A stretch of DNA of 64,000 bases from Pedobacter sp. PF22-3 (GTDB lineage Bacteria; Bacteroidota; Bacteroidia; Sphingobacteriales; Sphingobacteriaceae): the NCBI RefSeq assembly GCF_026239555.1, contig NZ_JAPIVP010000005.1, positions 1-64,000 on the forward strand. Direction: 5' to 3'. Both the position numbers and the translations under genes were made by a program. The notes under the pieces were generated by a model, which saw only the letters and a program-made list of their open reading frames with translations, was not told the origin of the DNA and ran no database searches. Positions 34,227-45,098 of this stretch are shown here, in pieces (positions within the stretch are counted from its first letter, which is position 1; the number at the start of each line of letters is the position of its first letter).

Positions 34227-35174
34227 TTATCGAACACCACTATACTTGATATTTAAACCGTAGACGCGTTTTGCCGCGGTCTGATTCCAGTCAAAATTCA
34301 ATGTAAATGTACGGGTTGCCGGATCATATTTATTAACAGATCCAGGAACATTTGCTAAAGTGGGGTTACCCAAAGAGCTCATGGTAACCAAATTAGTGGC
34401 AGGATCAACTGTTAAACGAAGATTGTCGATACCAGCAACGTTAGAAGATCCTCCCGCCCATCTCAAATTTGTAATCTCTAAGGTTGTTGCGCCAACAGTA
34501 GTTAAGGTCACATTAGGATTTGTAGAAGTATTTCCATTTAATGCATCACCTGTTGTTGGTGTTGTAGGATTTGAATAACGTTGCACAAAGCTTCCTGTTT
34601 GCATTGCATAAATACCGTCATAAGCATTTTTGGCTGAAACATTCAATAAAACAGTTCCAAAATTTTTGCTTACGCCACCATAATTACTAGAAGTAATTGA
34701 AATAGGTAATGCATATTTTTTAGAAAAATCAAAATTACCCGTTTTATAGGCAACTTTTACGATGGCAGTACGCTGACCAGAAGGAATTGTTACTGTTGGT
34801 GTAGTAATAGTATACAATGATGCTGGTAACTCAACATATGGCACGTAAGAGGAAATAACTGATTTATCTGCATTCAATTCAGCTATTGCAGCACTTTTTA
34901 CACCAATGTTTACAACAACATCCTGAGGTGCAGGATCAGGGCCTGTTAACTGCACGGTATAAGCCACTTCAACACTTGCTGCAACTTCATAGGCAACCGG
35001 AAAAACAGTATAAAGCGAACCTTCAGGAGTTTCTGACGATGGTGCAACAGGATTTTTAAATTCGACAACAGAAGGACTTCCACTAGGGTTTATAATGTCG
35101 AATTTATTTTTTAAGCAAGATGACATCACCGTTGTCAAAATTGCTCCCGTTATTAATAATTTAAATATTTTCAT
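34227..35174 (-). CDS. DUF1735-like surface lipoprotein (SusE position)
   Basis: A 315-residue lipoprotein (VMSSC, Cys20, LKNKFD). The first half matches the DUF1735/BT_3987-type N-terminal fold (SPSVVEFKNP, then VAYTVQLTGPDPAPQDVVVN and YALPISITSS). The C-terminal half (about 190-315) is a beta-rich domain with DGIYAMQTGSFVQRY and an end in GLNIKYSGVR. These proteins occupy the SusE/SusF place and are thought to hold ligand at the surface. It lies 23 bases after susD2 and before a strong hairpin. Confidence 0.75.
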   Translation of the reverse strand: MKIFKLLITGAILTTVMSSCLKNKFDIINPSGSPSVVEFKNPVAPSSETPEGSLYTVFPVAYEVAASVEVAYTVQLTGPDPAPQDVVVNIGVKSAAIAELNADKSVISSYVPYVELPASLYTITTPTVTIPSGQRTAIVKVAYKTGNFDFSKKYALPISITSSNYGGVSKNFGTVLLNVSAKNAYDGIYAMQTGSFVQRYSNPTTPTTGDALNGNTSTNPNVTLTTVGATTLEITNLRWAGGSSNVAGIDNLRLTVDPATNLVTMSSLGNPTLANVPGSVNKYDPATRTFTLNFDWNQTAAKRVYGLNIKYSGVR

Positions 35175-35197
35175 TTCTTTACAATTTAATATTGTTA

Positions 35198-36892
35198 CTA
35201 TTTAGCATACCATATTTTAGTCGTATAAGGACTAACTCCTTTTGGTACATTTTCAGAGTTAACTTGAAACTCAACGGCAGGATAAAGAATTCTTGTTGGC
35301 AATTTATCTAGCGCTGGTGCGCCCGATTTTAGAGAAGCAAAAGTAGCAGTAGCAGAAGTAGATCCAGCAGATATTGTTGGATACCCTGTTCTTCTATATT
35401 CGTTAAAGCCTTCCTCACTATTGATCATATTAACTGCAATATACTTTTGGGTAATAATTGCTTCTAATTTACTTGCATCGCTAAGTGCCAGCGGCCAATT
35501 AACTAGGGTACTAGTAGCATTTGCTGTTTTATAATTATCTTTCAGAGTAGCTGCCGGAGTTGAATTAAAATAAACATTAGCCGCATTTTTATATAAATAA
35601 TTAAATGATGCGGTTATGCCATTTTCAAACAACGTTTGTCCAGTAGCATTTAAAGCAGGAAGGATATTTACCGATGCTAACGACGCTTCTGCTTGTAAGA
35701 AGTAGGATTCAGAAGCCAACATTAATACTGTACCCATTGATGCTCCTTTCAAAACACCACCTACATCTGTTGCTGCATTCGCGGTAGTCTGTGTAGGTCT
35801 AGAAGATCTACCTACGCCAGAATACCAATATGAACCATTCTGACTACGCTTAACTGGCTCTGTATCGTAACCCAGCTGATTTGTAGCTGGACCTTGAAAG
35901 GTAACTGTATTACCATTGATCGTTTGCGAAATATTGGTACCGAAAGATGCATAAATTGCATTACCGCGGACATTATCACTTAATTTGGTTCCGTTATAGA
36001 AAGAAACAATCCATGGTGTTGGTAAATTCGATAATCCACTACCGATAGCTGTACCGTTAATATCCCAAGCATAAGTAGACCATTTGGGATTAAACTGGCT
36101 GGCAGTAGCAGATGAATAACCTGGCTGAACGATTACATCATCATTTACATAGTCGCCAGTAGCTGTTGGTAACGAAGCAATAGCTGATGTTACAAATGAA
36201 GAAAGTGCTGCCACATTTTTGGCACGTATCACCATTTTTAATTTAATCGTATTTGCAAATTGTTTCCATTTTGCAAGATTTGCAGTTGCACTTCCGCCAA
36301 ATAATGGATCTTGTGCTGCAGTTACTGCTGTGGTTACGTTTGTAACCGGAGCAGTATTCATAATTGCAATTGCATTATTTAGTTCTGTAAAGCAAGTAGC
36401 ATAAACATCGGTATATTTATCATACTTAGGACTTAAATTATTTAAGCCTTTACCTGCGTCAGAATAAGGCACATCACCATATTGGTCAACAAGTTTTGTA
36501 TACATGAAACTTTTCATGATACGAGCCATTGCATTATAATATTTCAAAGGACCATCAGGTGTTGTGTTATTGATTACAAAATTTAACTGATTTATACCAG
36601 CAAATGTATCCGTAAACACACCCGCGTAATCACCGGTAGTAAAATTGTAGGTCCAGACTGTACCCCATCCACCATAACCACCGGCATTAGCTTTATAACC
36701 GCCCGTCCAGGCTCCAAAATTGTCGTATGTGTTCATTGCCGCAGCAGAAGTAACAATTGCCTGAGGCAAAACAATATTTGGAGTTGATGATGTTGGATTA
36801 TTTGGGTTTGTGTTAACATCAAGGAATTTTTTACAAGACGAGCCTGATAAAATTATTGTTCCAAGAATAAATATTTTAAATAATTTTCTCAT
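35198..36892 (-). CDS. SusD-like_2-family surface lipoprotein (pair 2)
   Basis: A 564-residue outer-membrane lipoprotein (SGSSC, Cys20, KKFLDVNTNPNNP). The NTNPNNP opening, KLVDQYGDVPYSDAGKGL and KQFANTIKLKMVIRAKN point to the SusD-like_2 branch, with EGFNEYRRTGYP near the C-terminus. It binds substrate with susC2, 11 bases upstream. No CAZyme is adjacent; ligand unknown. Confidence 0.9.
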   Translation of the reverse strand: MRKLFKIFILGTIILSGSSCKKFLDVNTNPNNPTSSTPNIVLPQAIVTSAAAMNTYDNFGAWTGGYKANAGGYGGWGTVWTYNFTTGDYAGVFTDTFAGINQLNFVINNTTPDGPLKYYNAMARIMKSFMYTKLVDQYGDVPYSDAGKGLNNLSPKYDKYTDVYATCFTELNNAIAIMNTAPVTNVTTAVTAAQDPLFGGSATANLAKWKQFANTIKLKMVIRAKNVAALSSFVTSAIASLPTATGDYVNDDVIVQPGYSSATASQFNPKWSTYAWDINGTAIGSGLSNLPTPWIVSFYNGTKLSDNVRGNAIYASFGTNISQTINGNTVTFQGPATNQLGYDTEPVKRSQNGSYWYSGVGRSSRPTQTTANAATDVGGVLKGASMGTVLMLASESYFLQAEASLASVNILPALNATGQTLFENGITASFNYLYKNAANVYFNSTPAATLKDNYKTANATSTLVNWPLALSDASKLEAIITQKYIAVNMINSEEGFNEYRRTGYPTISAGSTSATATFASLKSGAPALDKLPTRILYPAVEFQVNSENVPKGVSPYTTKIWYAK

Positions 36893-36903
36893 GTTTTTTT
36901 CAT

Positions 36904-39900
36904 TTAGAATGTTACTGAAACTGAACCACCAAAGAAACGTGTTGGAGGCGTTTGACTTAAAGTGTTTATACCAATAGCATTGCTTCCTAAAATATAATCT
37001 GGATCGGTATAAATGTTTTCTTTTGGAACGAACAAGAATAGGTTTCTTCCTTGGGCAGCAACATTAATACCTTTAACTACTTTCATATTGCCCAACCAAC
37101 TTTTTGGCAGATCCCATGATAAGCTAATTTCACGAATTTTCCAATATGCGCCATTATATGTATAATTCGATGCAATTCCTCTGTTATAAGCTGATGAAGG
37201 CCAGAATCCAGCACCACCATCCCTAACAGTTAGAGTCGTATTGGCAACATATTGGTTGGTAACAGGATCTAAATAAGATGAGTTAGGAAAAACAAAACGC
37301 TCTCTATTATAAGTTACTGTTCTTTCACCTGAACCAGAGAAGTCAAAACTATCACCAGCACCCGATGAATTAACAATATAGCCGCCTCTGTATTCAGCAA
37401 CAGCTGCTAATCTTAAGGTTTTATATTTTACAGCAAGATTAACACCTAGTATATATTTTGGACTGGTATTTCCTAAAATAACTCCAGATTCTGTAGCAGA
37501 GGGATAACCTGTTCTAGGATCAACAATTACACGTCCTTGAGGATCGCGTTTGTAATCAATACCTCTCAACATTGGATAGGTTTGACCTGCTTCGGCAACT
37601 ACCTGTGCATTACTACCAGTAGATATGTTTAATCTTGAAACGGCATCACTGATTGATTTTACTTTGTTATCATAATAACTAAAGTTTGTTCCAACGGCAA
37701 CTTCCCAATTCGTATTACGGAAAGCAACTACATTTAATGAATTCTCAGAACCAAAGTTAGTTACCTCCCCTGTGTTTGTTAAATAAGAAGAAAAGCCCGA
37801 AGCAGAAGAAATACTAACAGGAACAATTTGATCTGTAGTGCTGGTGTAATATAAAGTACTGCTAATGCTCACTCGGTTATCCCAAAATTCCGCATCAATA
37901 CCCCCCTCAACACCTTTAGTTTTTTCAGGCTTTAAATTAGGGTTAATTGTTTGTGTGCCAATGGCATAACCTGGATTGTTATTATATGGATACCCACTAG
38001 ATTGACCGAACGTTGTTAATAAGGAATAAGCGCCTAAGTTTACGTTACCAACAGTAGTGAAACCTGCTCTAAACTTTAATACGTTTAAGAACTTATTATC
38101 TTTTAATGCATCAATTGCATTAGTAGCAATAAATGAAGCATCTACTGAAGGATAAAACAATGATCTGTTTGCGGTTGGCAATGTTGAGAACCAATCGTTA
38201 CGCGCGGTTGCGTGTAAGTAAAGGTAATCTTTAAAACTTAACCTCATGTCTCCATATACAGCCTGTTGATTAACTTTTGAGTTAGCCTCAGAGCCTGTAA
38301 TATTTGCAGCTGTACGGGCCGCTATGTTATATAGACCTTGGAAAGTTAAGCCTGAAGCAGCAACACCGATATTTTTTGCCGTATTGCTTCTCAAACTGGC
38401 ACCTAAGGTCACGTCTAACCTTAAATCTTTTGTTAGTGCTTTATTAATGTTTGTTTGGAACTCAGTCAACAATTGATTTGAAAATGATTCGCCATCAGAA
38501 ACACTACCTGCGATATCGTTGTTTTTCAACGATGATAAACCCAGCCCTTTAGTATATGCCGATCTAACAAACTTATCCACATAATTTTTATTGGATGCAT
38601 TTTGACTAGTAATGTTGACACGGTATAAGAACCTCAACCAATCTAATGGTTTGTATTTTAAATCAACGTTACCGGTTAAATAATCGTTCCTAACATTTTG
38701 GCGCTGACTATCAATTGTATAATAAGGGTTTTGATAATAAGCATTATAATAACCGTCAGGGTTCGCAAATGGATTATTTTGCCAATCTTTATAATCAGTT
38801 ACCACCACATTACTTGGCGTTTGCATCAACTGATCATAAATTGTTGAAGTAGCAGTTGTAACATTATATCTATTTTGAACATAGTTTGCATTGAATGACA
38901 TACTTACACCCTTACCGAAATCTCTATCGCCATTTAAACGTAATGTAAAACGGTTAAAAGCATCTTTAGGGGTTGTACCTGTTGCATCCAGATATTGTGC
39001 AGATAAGAAAGTTAATGATTTTTCATCTCCGGTTGACATTGAAAAGTCGGTCATATTCGTTACACCGGTATCCCAAAATTTATACTTAGAATCATTATAA
39101 GCATAAGGAACAGTTTGTATTGCTCCATTTTCCAATGGGTCACCAATTGTTCTTGGTACGCCATCAAAAGCTGGACCATACTGTTGATTTTCATGAGAAG
39201 TGTAAATCTGCACATCAGAATCTGCTCCAGATCCAAATCTCTTCTGGAGTTCAGGATAAAAACTTACCCATTCTGCATTGGTAGTTTGGCCAATTTTGTA
39301 AGTTGTAGAGCCTCTTTTACCCTTTTTGGTTGTGATGATTAATGCACCATTTGACGCTTCCGAGCCATAAAGTGCCGCAGCACCGCCGCCATTTAATACC
39401 TGAAGATCTTCAATATCATCCGGATTAAGATTTCCAAGGATACTACTTGGTACAATAACATTATCAACAACAACCAAAGCCTGGTTATTACCCAATAATG
39501 AACGATTACCCCTCAACACTAAACGGTAAGTAGGGTTAACGCCGCTTCCGATAACATTTAGTTGTAAACCTGCGACTTTACCGGTAAGTGCCGCAGCAAC
39601 GTTAGTAGGTTTGGCTTGGGTCAGTTGTTCCGCTTTAACAGTTGTTGAAGCAGTACCCAATTGGGCCTTTGTGGCAGAAAGACCTCCAGCCGTAACCACA
39701 ACTTCATTTAGGGATTTCGTATCAGAAACTAATACGATAGACATAGCTCCTGATGTAATTACAACTTCTTTAGTTGTATACCCTAAATAAGAAACTACTA
39801 ATGTTTTGCCATTTGATGGCACTCTTAAGGAGAACTTTCCGTCGGCGGAAGTTTGTGTTCCGAGGTTTGATACCTCTTTTACTTTAACAGATACACCCGG

Positions 39901-40014
39901 AATCGGTAGTCCGTCTTCTTGTGCTGTAACTGTACCAGTAACTGTTCTTTCTTGAGCATATGCTGAAAATGCGCATAGCACGAGAATGAACAAACTTTGT
40001 AGAAGTTTTTTCAT
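36904..40014 (-). CDS. SusC/RagA-family TonB-dependent transporter (pair 2)
   Basis: A 1036-residue transporter: signal peptide 1-20; CarboxypepD_reg-like domain about 22-97; EVVVTAGG (104-111); plug ending ALYGSEASNGALIITTKKG; barrel ending FFGGSVSVTF. The sequence before the plug end has GNNQALVVVDNVIVP. No STN domain. It leads a three-gene operon with susD2 and the DUF1735-like gene. Confidence 0.92.
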   Translation of the reverse strand: MKKLLQSLFILVLCAFSAYAQERTVTGTVTAQEDGLPIPGVSVKVKEVSNLGTQTSADGKFSLRVPSNGKTLVVSYLGYTTKEVVITSGAMSIVLVSDTKSLNEVVVTAGGLSATKAQLGTASTTVKAEQLTQAKPTNVAAALTGKVAGLQLNVIGSGVNPTYRLVLRGNRSLLGNNQALVVVDNVIVPSSILGNLNPDDIEDLQVLNGGGAAALYGSEASNGALIITTKKGKRGSTTYKIGQTTNAEWVSFYPELQKRFGSGADSDVQIYTSHENQQYGPAFDGVPRTIGDPLENGAIQTVPYAYNDSKYKFWDTGVTNMTDFSMSTGDEKSLTFLSAQYLDATGTTPKDAFNRFTLRLNGDRDFGKGVSMSFNANYVQNRYNVTTATSTIYDQLMQTPSNVVVTDYKDWQNNPFANPDGYYNAYYQNPYYTIDSQRQNVRNDYLTGNVDLKYKPLDWLRFLYRVNITSQNASNKNYVDKFVRSAYTKGLGLSSLKNNDIAGSVSDGESFSNQLLTEFQTNINKALTKDLRLDVTLGASLRSNTAKNIGVAASGLTFQGLYNIAARTAANITGSEANSKVNQQAVYGDMRLSFKDYLYLHATARNDWFSTLPTANRSLFYPSVDASFIATNAIDALKDNKFLNVLKFRAGFTTVGNVNLGAYSLLTTFGQSSGYPYNNNPGYAIGTQTINPNLKPEKTKGVEGGIDAEFWDNRVSISSTLYYTSTTDQIVPVSISSASGFSSYLTNTGEVTNFGSENSLNVVAFRNTNWEVAVGTNFSYYDNKVKSISDAVSRLNISTGSNAQVVAEAGQTYPMLRGIDYKRDPQGRVIVDPRTGYPSATESGVILGNTSPKYILGVNLAVKYKTLRLAAVAEYRGGYIVNSSGAGDSFDFSGSGERTVTYNRERFVFPNSSYLDPVTNQYVANTTLTVRDGGAGFWPSSAYNRGIASNYTYNGAYWKIREISLSWDLPKSWLGNMKVVKGINVAAQGRNLFLFVPKENIYTDPDYILGSNAIGINTLSQTPPTRFFGGSVSVTF

Positions 40015-40042
40015 AAAAAATTTTAGTTTAGTTAATGATAGT

Positions 40043-40074
40043 ACAATATAGGATTTAGTATTTTGTAATGCAAA
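40043..40074 (-). promoter_or_regulatory. Promoter of susC2-susD2
   Basis: On the - strand TTTG (40074-40071), 20-base spacer, TATATTGT (40050-40043). It matches the promoter of susC1 nearly base for base. Confidence 0.5.
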
Positions 40075-40361
40075 TTTTACGAAATTAAATCTGCATGGCT
40101 TAGCAGAAATTAATCTCCTTATAATGAAGCAATTATCTCACAATTAAAAAATATGTTTTTTTTTAAAAAAGCTTATGGAATAATAATTTGGTTAATGAGA
40201 CAAAACATCTTATCCAAATCTGCAATTAAGATGGCTCCATAAGTTGTATTTAACTAGGATATAAATTATAAAGAAACAAGGAACCGTTCCGCATAACTGG
40301 GATTTTTACATTAATTAAATGGTGAATTACGACAGGAATCGCAATAAAAGACCATACGGGA

Positions 40362-40412
40362 GAATACCGTAGAGATTTTTTCATGAAATTTTTTAGTTTA
40401 GTTAATAATTTT
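40362..40412 (-). pseudogene. Relic of a susC 5' end
   Basis: On the - strand AACTAAACTAAAAAATTTC (40402-40384) then ATGAAAAAATCTCTAC copy the leader and first codons of the nearby susC genes (MKKSLR against MKKLLQ). It then reads about 45 codons of unrelated sequence. It looks like a start region left after deletion of a susC gene. The rest of 40075-40665 shows no gene. Confidence 0.4.
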
Positions 40413-40665
40413 GCCACAAAATATGATTTAAAAGGTTATCATCAAAGAAATTGACAAAAAATCATACAACCTACAGAAAAGCAGCTGAAAAAACACAAAA
40501 AACACACTAATTAGGAATAAAAAGGATGCATTACCTAAGATATTAAGACATTCTATTCATTCAAAAAGACAATAACCTAGTTACAGCCTTACCTTTTCGA
40601 TTTTGTTAATTTATTAATCTAAAAGAATTGCTTAGGAAAAAAGAGTAACAGATAGAAATAAAAGC

Positions 40666-40705
40666 AAAAAAGGCCTTATCCACCTTGAGATGGATAAGGC
40701 CTTTT
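40666..40705 (-). terminator. Terminator of susC3-susD3
   Basis: On the - strand AAGGCCTTATCCA, short loop, TGGATAAGGCCTT, then TTTT: a 13-base perfect stem. Confidence 0.9.
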
Positions 40706-40724
40706 AAAACCATACTTTGGTTAA

Positions 40725-42086
40725 TTAATAACCTGGATTATTTGGCTTTAATAAGTCATTAACATCAATAGCTGCCTGAGGAATTGGATAAATCTCATCA
40801 TTGATAGATCTACCCTTAGCCTCTAAAAATACGGTTGCCATAGATTTAGCTGGATTGGTTGGAGAAGGTGTTCTTCTCATATCCATCCATCTTGTATTTT
40901 CAAATGCCATTTCAACTCTTCTTTCCTTTATAATGTCTTGAAGGGTTAAACTTGTTAAAGCACCCAACCCTCTTTTAGTTCTTACACTGTTAATAGATGC
41001 TAGTGCAGTTGGATCAGTTGCATTATTTGAGGTTAAAAATTGTGCTTCAGCTGAAATTAAATACATTTCGGCAATTCTTAAAATGTAGTAAGGATGTGCC
41101 GCTGCACCACTTGGATCCTGGTATTTACGGCAGTACCAACCTGGGTTAGCCGCTGGTGCAACAATTTGCGTCATTGACGCTGCCTTTCTCTGATCACCTG
41201 GCTCATAAGCCGCAACTAAACTGGCATCAACCGGTAACTCTGCACGGCCTCCACCTGGCATAGATGGGTGTTGTAAGAAATATGACAAAGAATTTGTTCC
41301 TTCTGTTTGCGTAAAAACAACTTTAAAGATATGCTCAGATGAATTGTAAGGAGGAGCAAATATCGAATTATAATCAGATGCTAATGCATACTTAGGATTC
41401 GCTATCAGTTCATCCGCAAATTTCTTTGCATTTGCATAATCTTTTTTAATTAGATATACGCGGGCTAATAAACCTTTTGCAGCATCAGCAGATGCATATT
41501 TACTATCTGTGCTTGTGCCACCTGCCTCAACACTTAATTTTAAATCACTTACAATCTGGGCATATACCTCATCAACAGATTTACGTGGAACTTTTACCAC
41601 ATCTCTATTAGATACAATTGGCACAGCACCAAACAAAGTAACCAATTTATAATAAGCATAAGCTCTTAAAAAGTAAGTTTGGGTTAAAAGGCTCTTTTTA
41701 GTCGCATCAGGAACTGAAGTAGAGTTATTTAAAATCTCTAACAGATCATTTGCTCTTTGGATAACTACGTAGGGGGCATTAAAATAACGCTGTGTTAAAA
41801 CATTATTAGATAAAATCGCATTGTTGTCAATCTCTCCATTCTGAAAGAAAGTAGCACGGTAAACCAGATTATCAGCAGACAAATCTTCTACGGCATAACT
41901 TAGGTAAAAATAACTAGTATTACCCTCCTGAAGTCCGTCATAAACACCAGCCATCAATTTTTGAACATCCGCAGGACCAACCGTTTCTGGCGATAATGCA
42001 GTTCTAGGATTAATATCTAATTGCTTTTCGCATGAAGCCATTAAACCAATAATGGCCACAGCGATTAAAAATATTTTATTTTTCAT
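40725..42086 (-). CDS. SusD/RagB-family surface lipoprotein (pair 3)
   Basis: A 453-residue lipoprotein (LMASC, Cys19, EKQLDINPRTALSP). SusD features: YFLRAYAYYKLVTLFGAVPI, YYILRIAEMYLISAEAQFL and IIKERRVEMAFENTRWMDMRR. It begins 9 bases after susC3 and ends before a strong hairpin. Ligand unknown. It belongs to the RagB branch with pair 1, not the SusD-like_2 branch of pairs 2, 4 and 5. Confidence 0.9.
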   Translation of the reverse strand: MKNKIFLIAVAIIGLMASCEKQLDINPRTALSPETVGPADVQKLMAGVYDGLQEGNTSYFYLSYAVEDLSADNLVYRATFFQNGEIDNNAILSNNVLTQRYFNAPYVVIQRANDLLEILNNSTSVPDATKKSLLTQTYFLRAYAYYKLVTLFGAVPIVSNRDVVKVPRKSVDEVYAQIVSDLKLSVEAGGTSTDSKYASADAAKGLLARVYLIKKDYANAKKFADELIANPKYALASDYNSIFAPPYNSSEHIFKVVFTQTEGTNSLSYFLQHPSMPGGGRAELPVDASLVAAYEPGDQRKAASMTQIVAPAANPGWYCRKYQDPSGAAAHPYYILRIAEMYLISAEAQFLTSNNATDPTALASINSVRTKRGLGALTSLTLQDIIKERRVEMAFENTRWMDMRRTPSPTNPAKSMATVFLEAKGRSINDEIYPIPQAAIDVNDLLKPNNPGY

Positions 42087-42095
42087 TTTTGAGAA

Positions 42096-45000
42096 TTATA
42101 AGCCTACATTAATACCAAACATAACTGTTTTAAACTGAGGGATAGCACCTTGATCTACACCGGTATTTTCAACAGTAAACTCTGAGGAAACCTCAGGATC
42201 AAATCCTTTGTATTTCGTAAACGTTAGTAAGTTTTGTCCGGAAACATAAACTCTTACACTTGATAACTTAATTTTATTTAGAAAACTGCCAGGCAAAGAA
42301 TACCCTAACGTGATATTTTTCAATCGAATATAACTTGCGTCTTCTAAATACCTAGATGAACGCTGAGTGTTAGTTCCGCCAACAGCTCCGGCGATAGCTC
42401 GTGGGTACTCTGCATTTGGATTACTAGGTGTCCACCTTCCATCGAATGCTTCTTGCGATATGTTTGTTGCAATCCCAGAACCTCCAGCAGCCGCACCTAA
42501 ACTTTCATAACCACCAGTACCTTCCGCTGATAAATTATAAAGGTAGTTACCATAAGAATATTGAAACATAACGCCTAAGTCAATACCTTTATATGATACC
42601 GTATTATTTAAGCCTCCATAAAATTTAGGAAGCGGGCTTGCTAAAAACTGCCTATCATCACCATTAATAAGTCCATCCTTATTAAGATCTTCGTACATCA
42701 TATCTCCAGTTGAAGGGTTCACACCTAAAGCCTTGATCACGAAAAAAGAACCTAGCGGCTGACCAACTTCGGAGCGTGTTACAAATGAACCAGCCAGGCC
42801 TTGATTGTTGTAAAGTTCAGTAACTTTGTTTTTATAGGTAGAGATATTAAATGAGGTATTCCATTTCACCTCTCCAACTAGATTCTCACTATTAATATTG
42901 AAATCCCATCCCTTTCCAACCATCGAACCAACGTTTTCTAAGATAGTAGAGAATCCTGTTGTACTTGGAATTGGTCTATTTTGCAAAATATCCTTCGTTG
43001 TCTTGTGATAATAATCTGCACTAATTGTTAACCTATTTTTAAATAGAGCCAAATCCAAACCTAAATCAAATTGCCTGGTCGATTCCCATTTAAGATCTGG
43101 GCTGCCAATCGCATTTAAAGCAAAACCGGGCTGATCATCATAGTTAAACCCTGTTCCAAACAATCTTCTATTTGAAAAGTTTCCAATTCCCTCTTGGTTA
43201 CCTGTTAGGCCATAACTTGATCTTATTTTTAAATTTGAGATTACAGCAACATCTTTCATAAATGGCTCTTCGCTCACAACCCATCCACCAGAAACTGAAG
43301 GAAAGTAACCTATCCTTCCTTTGGCAGGAAATTTTGTTGAGCCATCTCTTCTAATCGATCCACCCAATAGATACTTATTTTCCCATGCTAAATTTACACG
43401 ACCTAAATAAGATTCCATCCTATAATTGGTGAAAGACGATGTTCCCCCTGTGATTTTTGCAGCTGAAGTTAAATAAGGAGTGTCGTTAGAAGGGAAATTC
43501 TGACCGTCGACCCGGTTATTATCTCTGTTATTCCATTGAAATTCGTAAACCAAAGTTCCATCTACCGTTAATTTATTATCGATGAATTTTTTCAGGTAAG
43601 ATAACGTTTGCGTGGTTAGGTAGTTCTGAGTTTGATAATAGCCACTAACTGCAGAACCTACAGTTCCTATACCAGATAATGATGTAGATGGATTAAAGGT
43701 TCTCTGGTCTAAATAAGTATAATCAATACCTACTGATGATTTAAATTTTAATTCTGGTAATATTTTAACCTCTGCATATGTAGAGTTAAAAACATTACTC
43801 AATCCAATATAGTTCTTTGATTCGAACATGTGGACCGGATTGTTAAAATCATTACTTGCAAAAGTACCGTTTGCATTATAAATAGGCTGATCCGGGCGCG
43901 CAATTAAGGCTCTGGGAAAAGGAGAGAAGATACTGTTATCAACTGGGGTTTCTGCACGATCAGATTTTGAAATCGCAATATTACTTCCAATTTTAATAAA
44001 ATCGTTAACCTGGTGATCAACACTTAAACGAATTGCATATCTTTTGAATGACCCGTTCAACAATTTAGAATCCTGATTAAAATAGTTTAATGAGGTATAA
44101 AATTGTGTTTTTGCATTACCTCCAGAGGCAACAGAAAGCTGCACGTTTTGCACCAACGATTTATCTCTTTGAATTGCATCTAACCAGTTCACATTGGCCT
44201 CAGGATTATCAATTTGAGCTTGAGTAAACTTAGGCGCCTGTTTTGCATTGATTAAAGCCTCATTGTACATTTGGCGGTAAGAAGATGCATCTAAAAAATG
44301 CTTAGTACCAGCAAAAGACTGGTAACCATTATAGGCATTTAAATTAATGATCGATTTACCACTTGCTGATCCTTTTTTAGTTGTAATTAATACAACACCA
44401 TTTGATCCTCTTGAACCATAAATTGCTGCTGCCGACGCATCTTTTAATACTTCGATGGAAGCGATATCTTCACTATTTAAATTAGCTAGCGGAGAAATAC
44501 CGGCACCAGCAGAAACAGGAGTTGTTCCGCTATTAGAGGGCAAAATAACTCCATCTATTACATAAAGTGGGTCGTTACCAGCTAAAATTGATGACCTGCC
44601 ACGAACATTGATCTGGATCGGAGAACCTGGGCGACCGCCTCCTGAAGTTACCTGAACGCCGGCTAAACGGCCCTGCAATGCTTGAGCAACATTGGGAACA
44701 GGCTGATCCTTAATGGCATCGCCAGATATTCTTGCTATGGAGTTGGTTATTGTTTTTGTACTTTGAGTACCATAACCTACAACAACCACCTCTTGTAGTG
44801 CTTTTGTATCGTTTTCTAACGCAACATTAATTATGTTGGTAGAACCAATTAATTTGGTAACAGAAGTAAAACCAATAAAATTGAATTCTAATTCTTTTGA
44901 ACCGTCAACTCTAACGGAATATTTACCGTTAGCATCTGTAACGGTCCCGGTTTGCGTTCCTTTTACCTTTACGCTTACTCCAGGTATCGGAAGATTGTCT

Positions 45001-45098
45001 TCTGAAGAAGTTACTGTACCAGTAATTGTTCTATTTTGAGCCATTGCTGTAGATGCAAAAAACAAAAATACGAACAAACTTTGTAGAAGTTTTTTCAT
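42096..45098 (-). CDS. SusC/RagA-family TonB-dependent transporter (pair 3)
   Basis: A 1000-residue transporter: signal peptide 1-20; CarboxypepD_reg-like domain about 22-96; EVVVVGYG (103-110); plug ending AIYGSRGSNGVVLITTKKG; barrel ending FKTVMFGINVGL. There is no STN domain. It is the shortest of the five and, like pair 1, is matched with a RagB-branch lipoprotein. Confidence 0.92.
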   Translation of the reverse strand: MKKLLQSLFVFLFFASTAMAQNRTITGTVTSSEDNLPIPGVSVKVKGTQTGTVTDANGKYSVRVDGSKELEFNFIGFTSVTKLIGSTNIINVALENDTKALQEVVVVGYGTQSTKTITNSIARISGDAIKDQPVPNVAQALQGRLAGVQVTSGGGRPGSPIQINVRGRSSILAGNDPLYVIDGVILPSNSGTTPVSAGAGISPLANLNSEDIASIEVLKDASAAAIYGSRGSNGVVLITTKKGSASGKSIINLNAYNGYQSFAGTKHFLDASSYRQMYNEALINAKQAPKFTQAQIDNPEANVNWLDAIQRDKSLVQNVQLSVASGGNAKTQFYTSLNYFNQDSKLLNGSFKRYAIRLSVDHQVNDFIKIGSNIAISKSDRAETPVDNSIFSPFPRALIARPDQPIYNANGTFASNDFNNPVHMFESKNYIGLSNVFNSTYAEVKILPELKFKSSVGIDYTYLDQRTFNPSTSLSGIGTVGSAVSGYYQTQNYLTTQTLSYLKKFIDNKLTVDGTLVYEFQWNNRDNNRVDGQNFPSNDTPYLTSAAKITGGTSSFTNYRMESYLGRVNLAWENKYLLGGSIRRDGSTKFPAKGRIGYFPSVSGGWVVSEEPFMKDVAVISNLKIRSSYGLTGNQEGIGNFSNRRLFGTGFNYDDQPGFALNAIGSPDLKWESTRQFDLGLDLALFKNRLTISADYYHKTTKDILQNRPIPSTTGFSTILENVGSMVGKGWDFNINSENLVGEVKWNTSFNISTYKNKVTELYNNQGLAGSFVTRSEVGQPLGSFFVIKALGVNPSTGDMMYEDLNKDGLINGDDRQFLASPLPKFYGGLNNTVSYKGIDLGVMFQYSYGNYLYNLSAEGTGGYESLGAAAGGSGIATNISQEAFDGRWTPSNPNAEYPRAIAGAVGGTNTQRSSRYLEDASYIRLKNITLGYSLPGSFLNKIKLSSVRVYVSGQNLLTFTKYKGFDPEVSSEFTVENTGVDQGAIPQFKTVMFGINVGL

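Noticed and set aside
40354..40371. TACGG...CCGTA near a susC relic as a fourth copy of the shared operator
   Set aside because: The half sites are 7 bases apart instead of 4 and no -7 box lies at the fixed distance.
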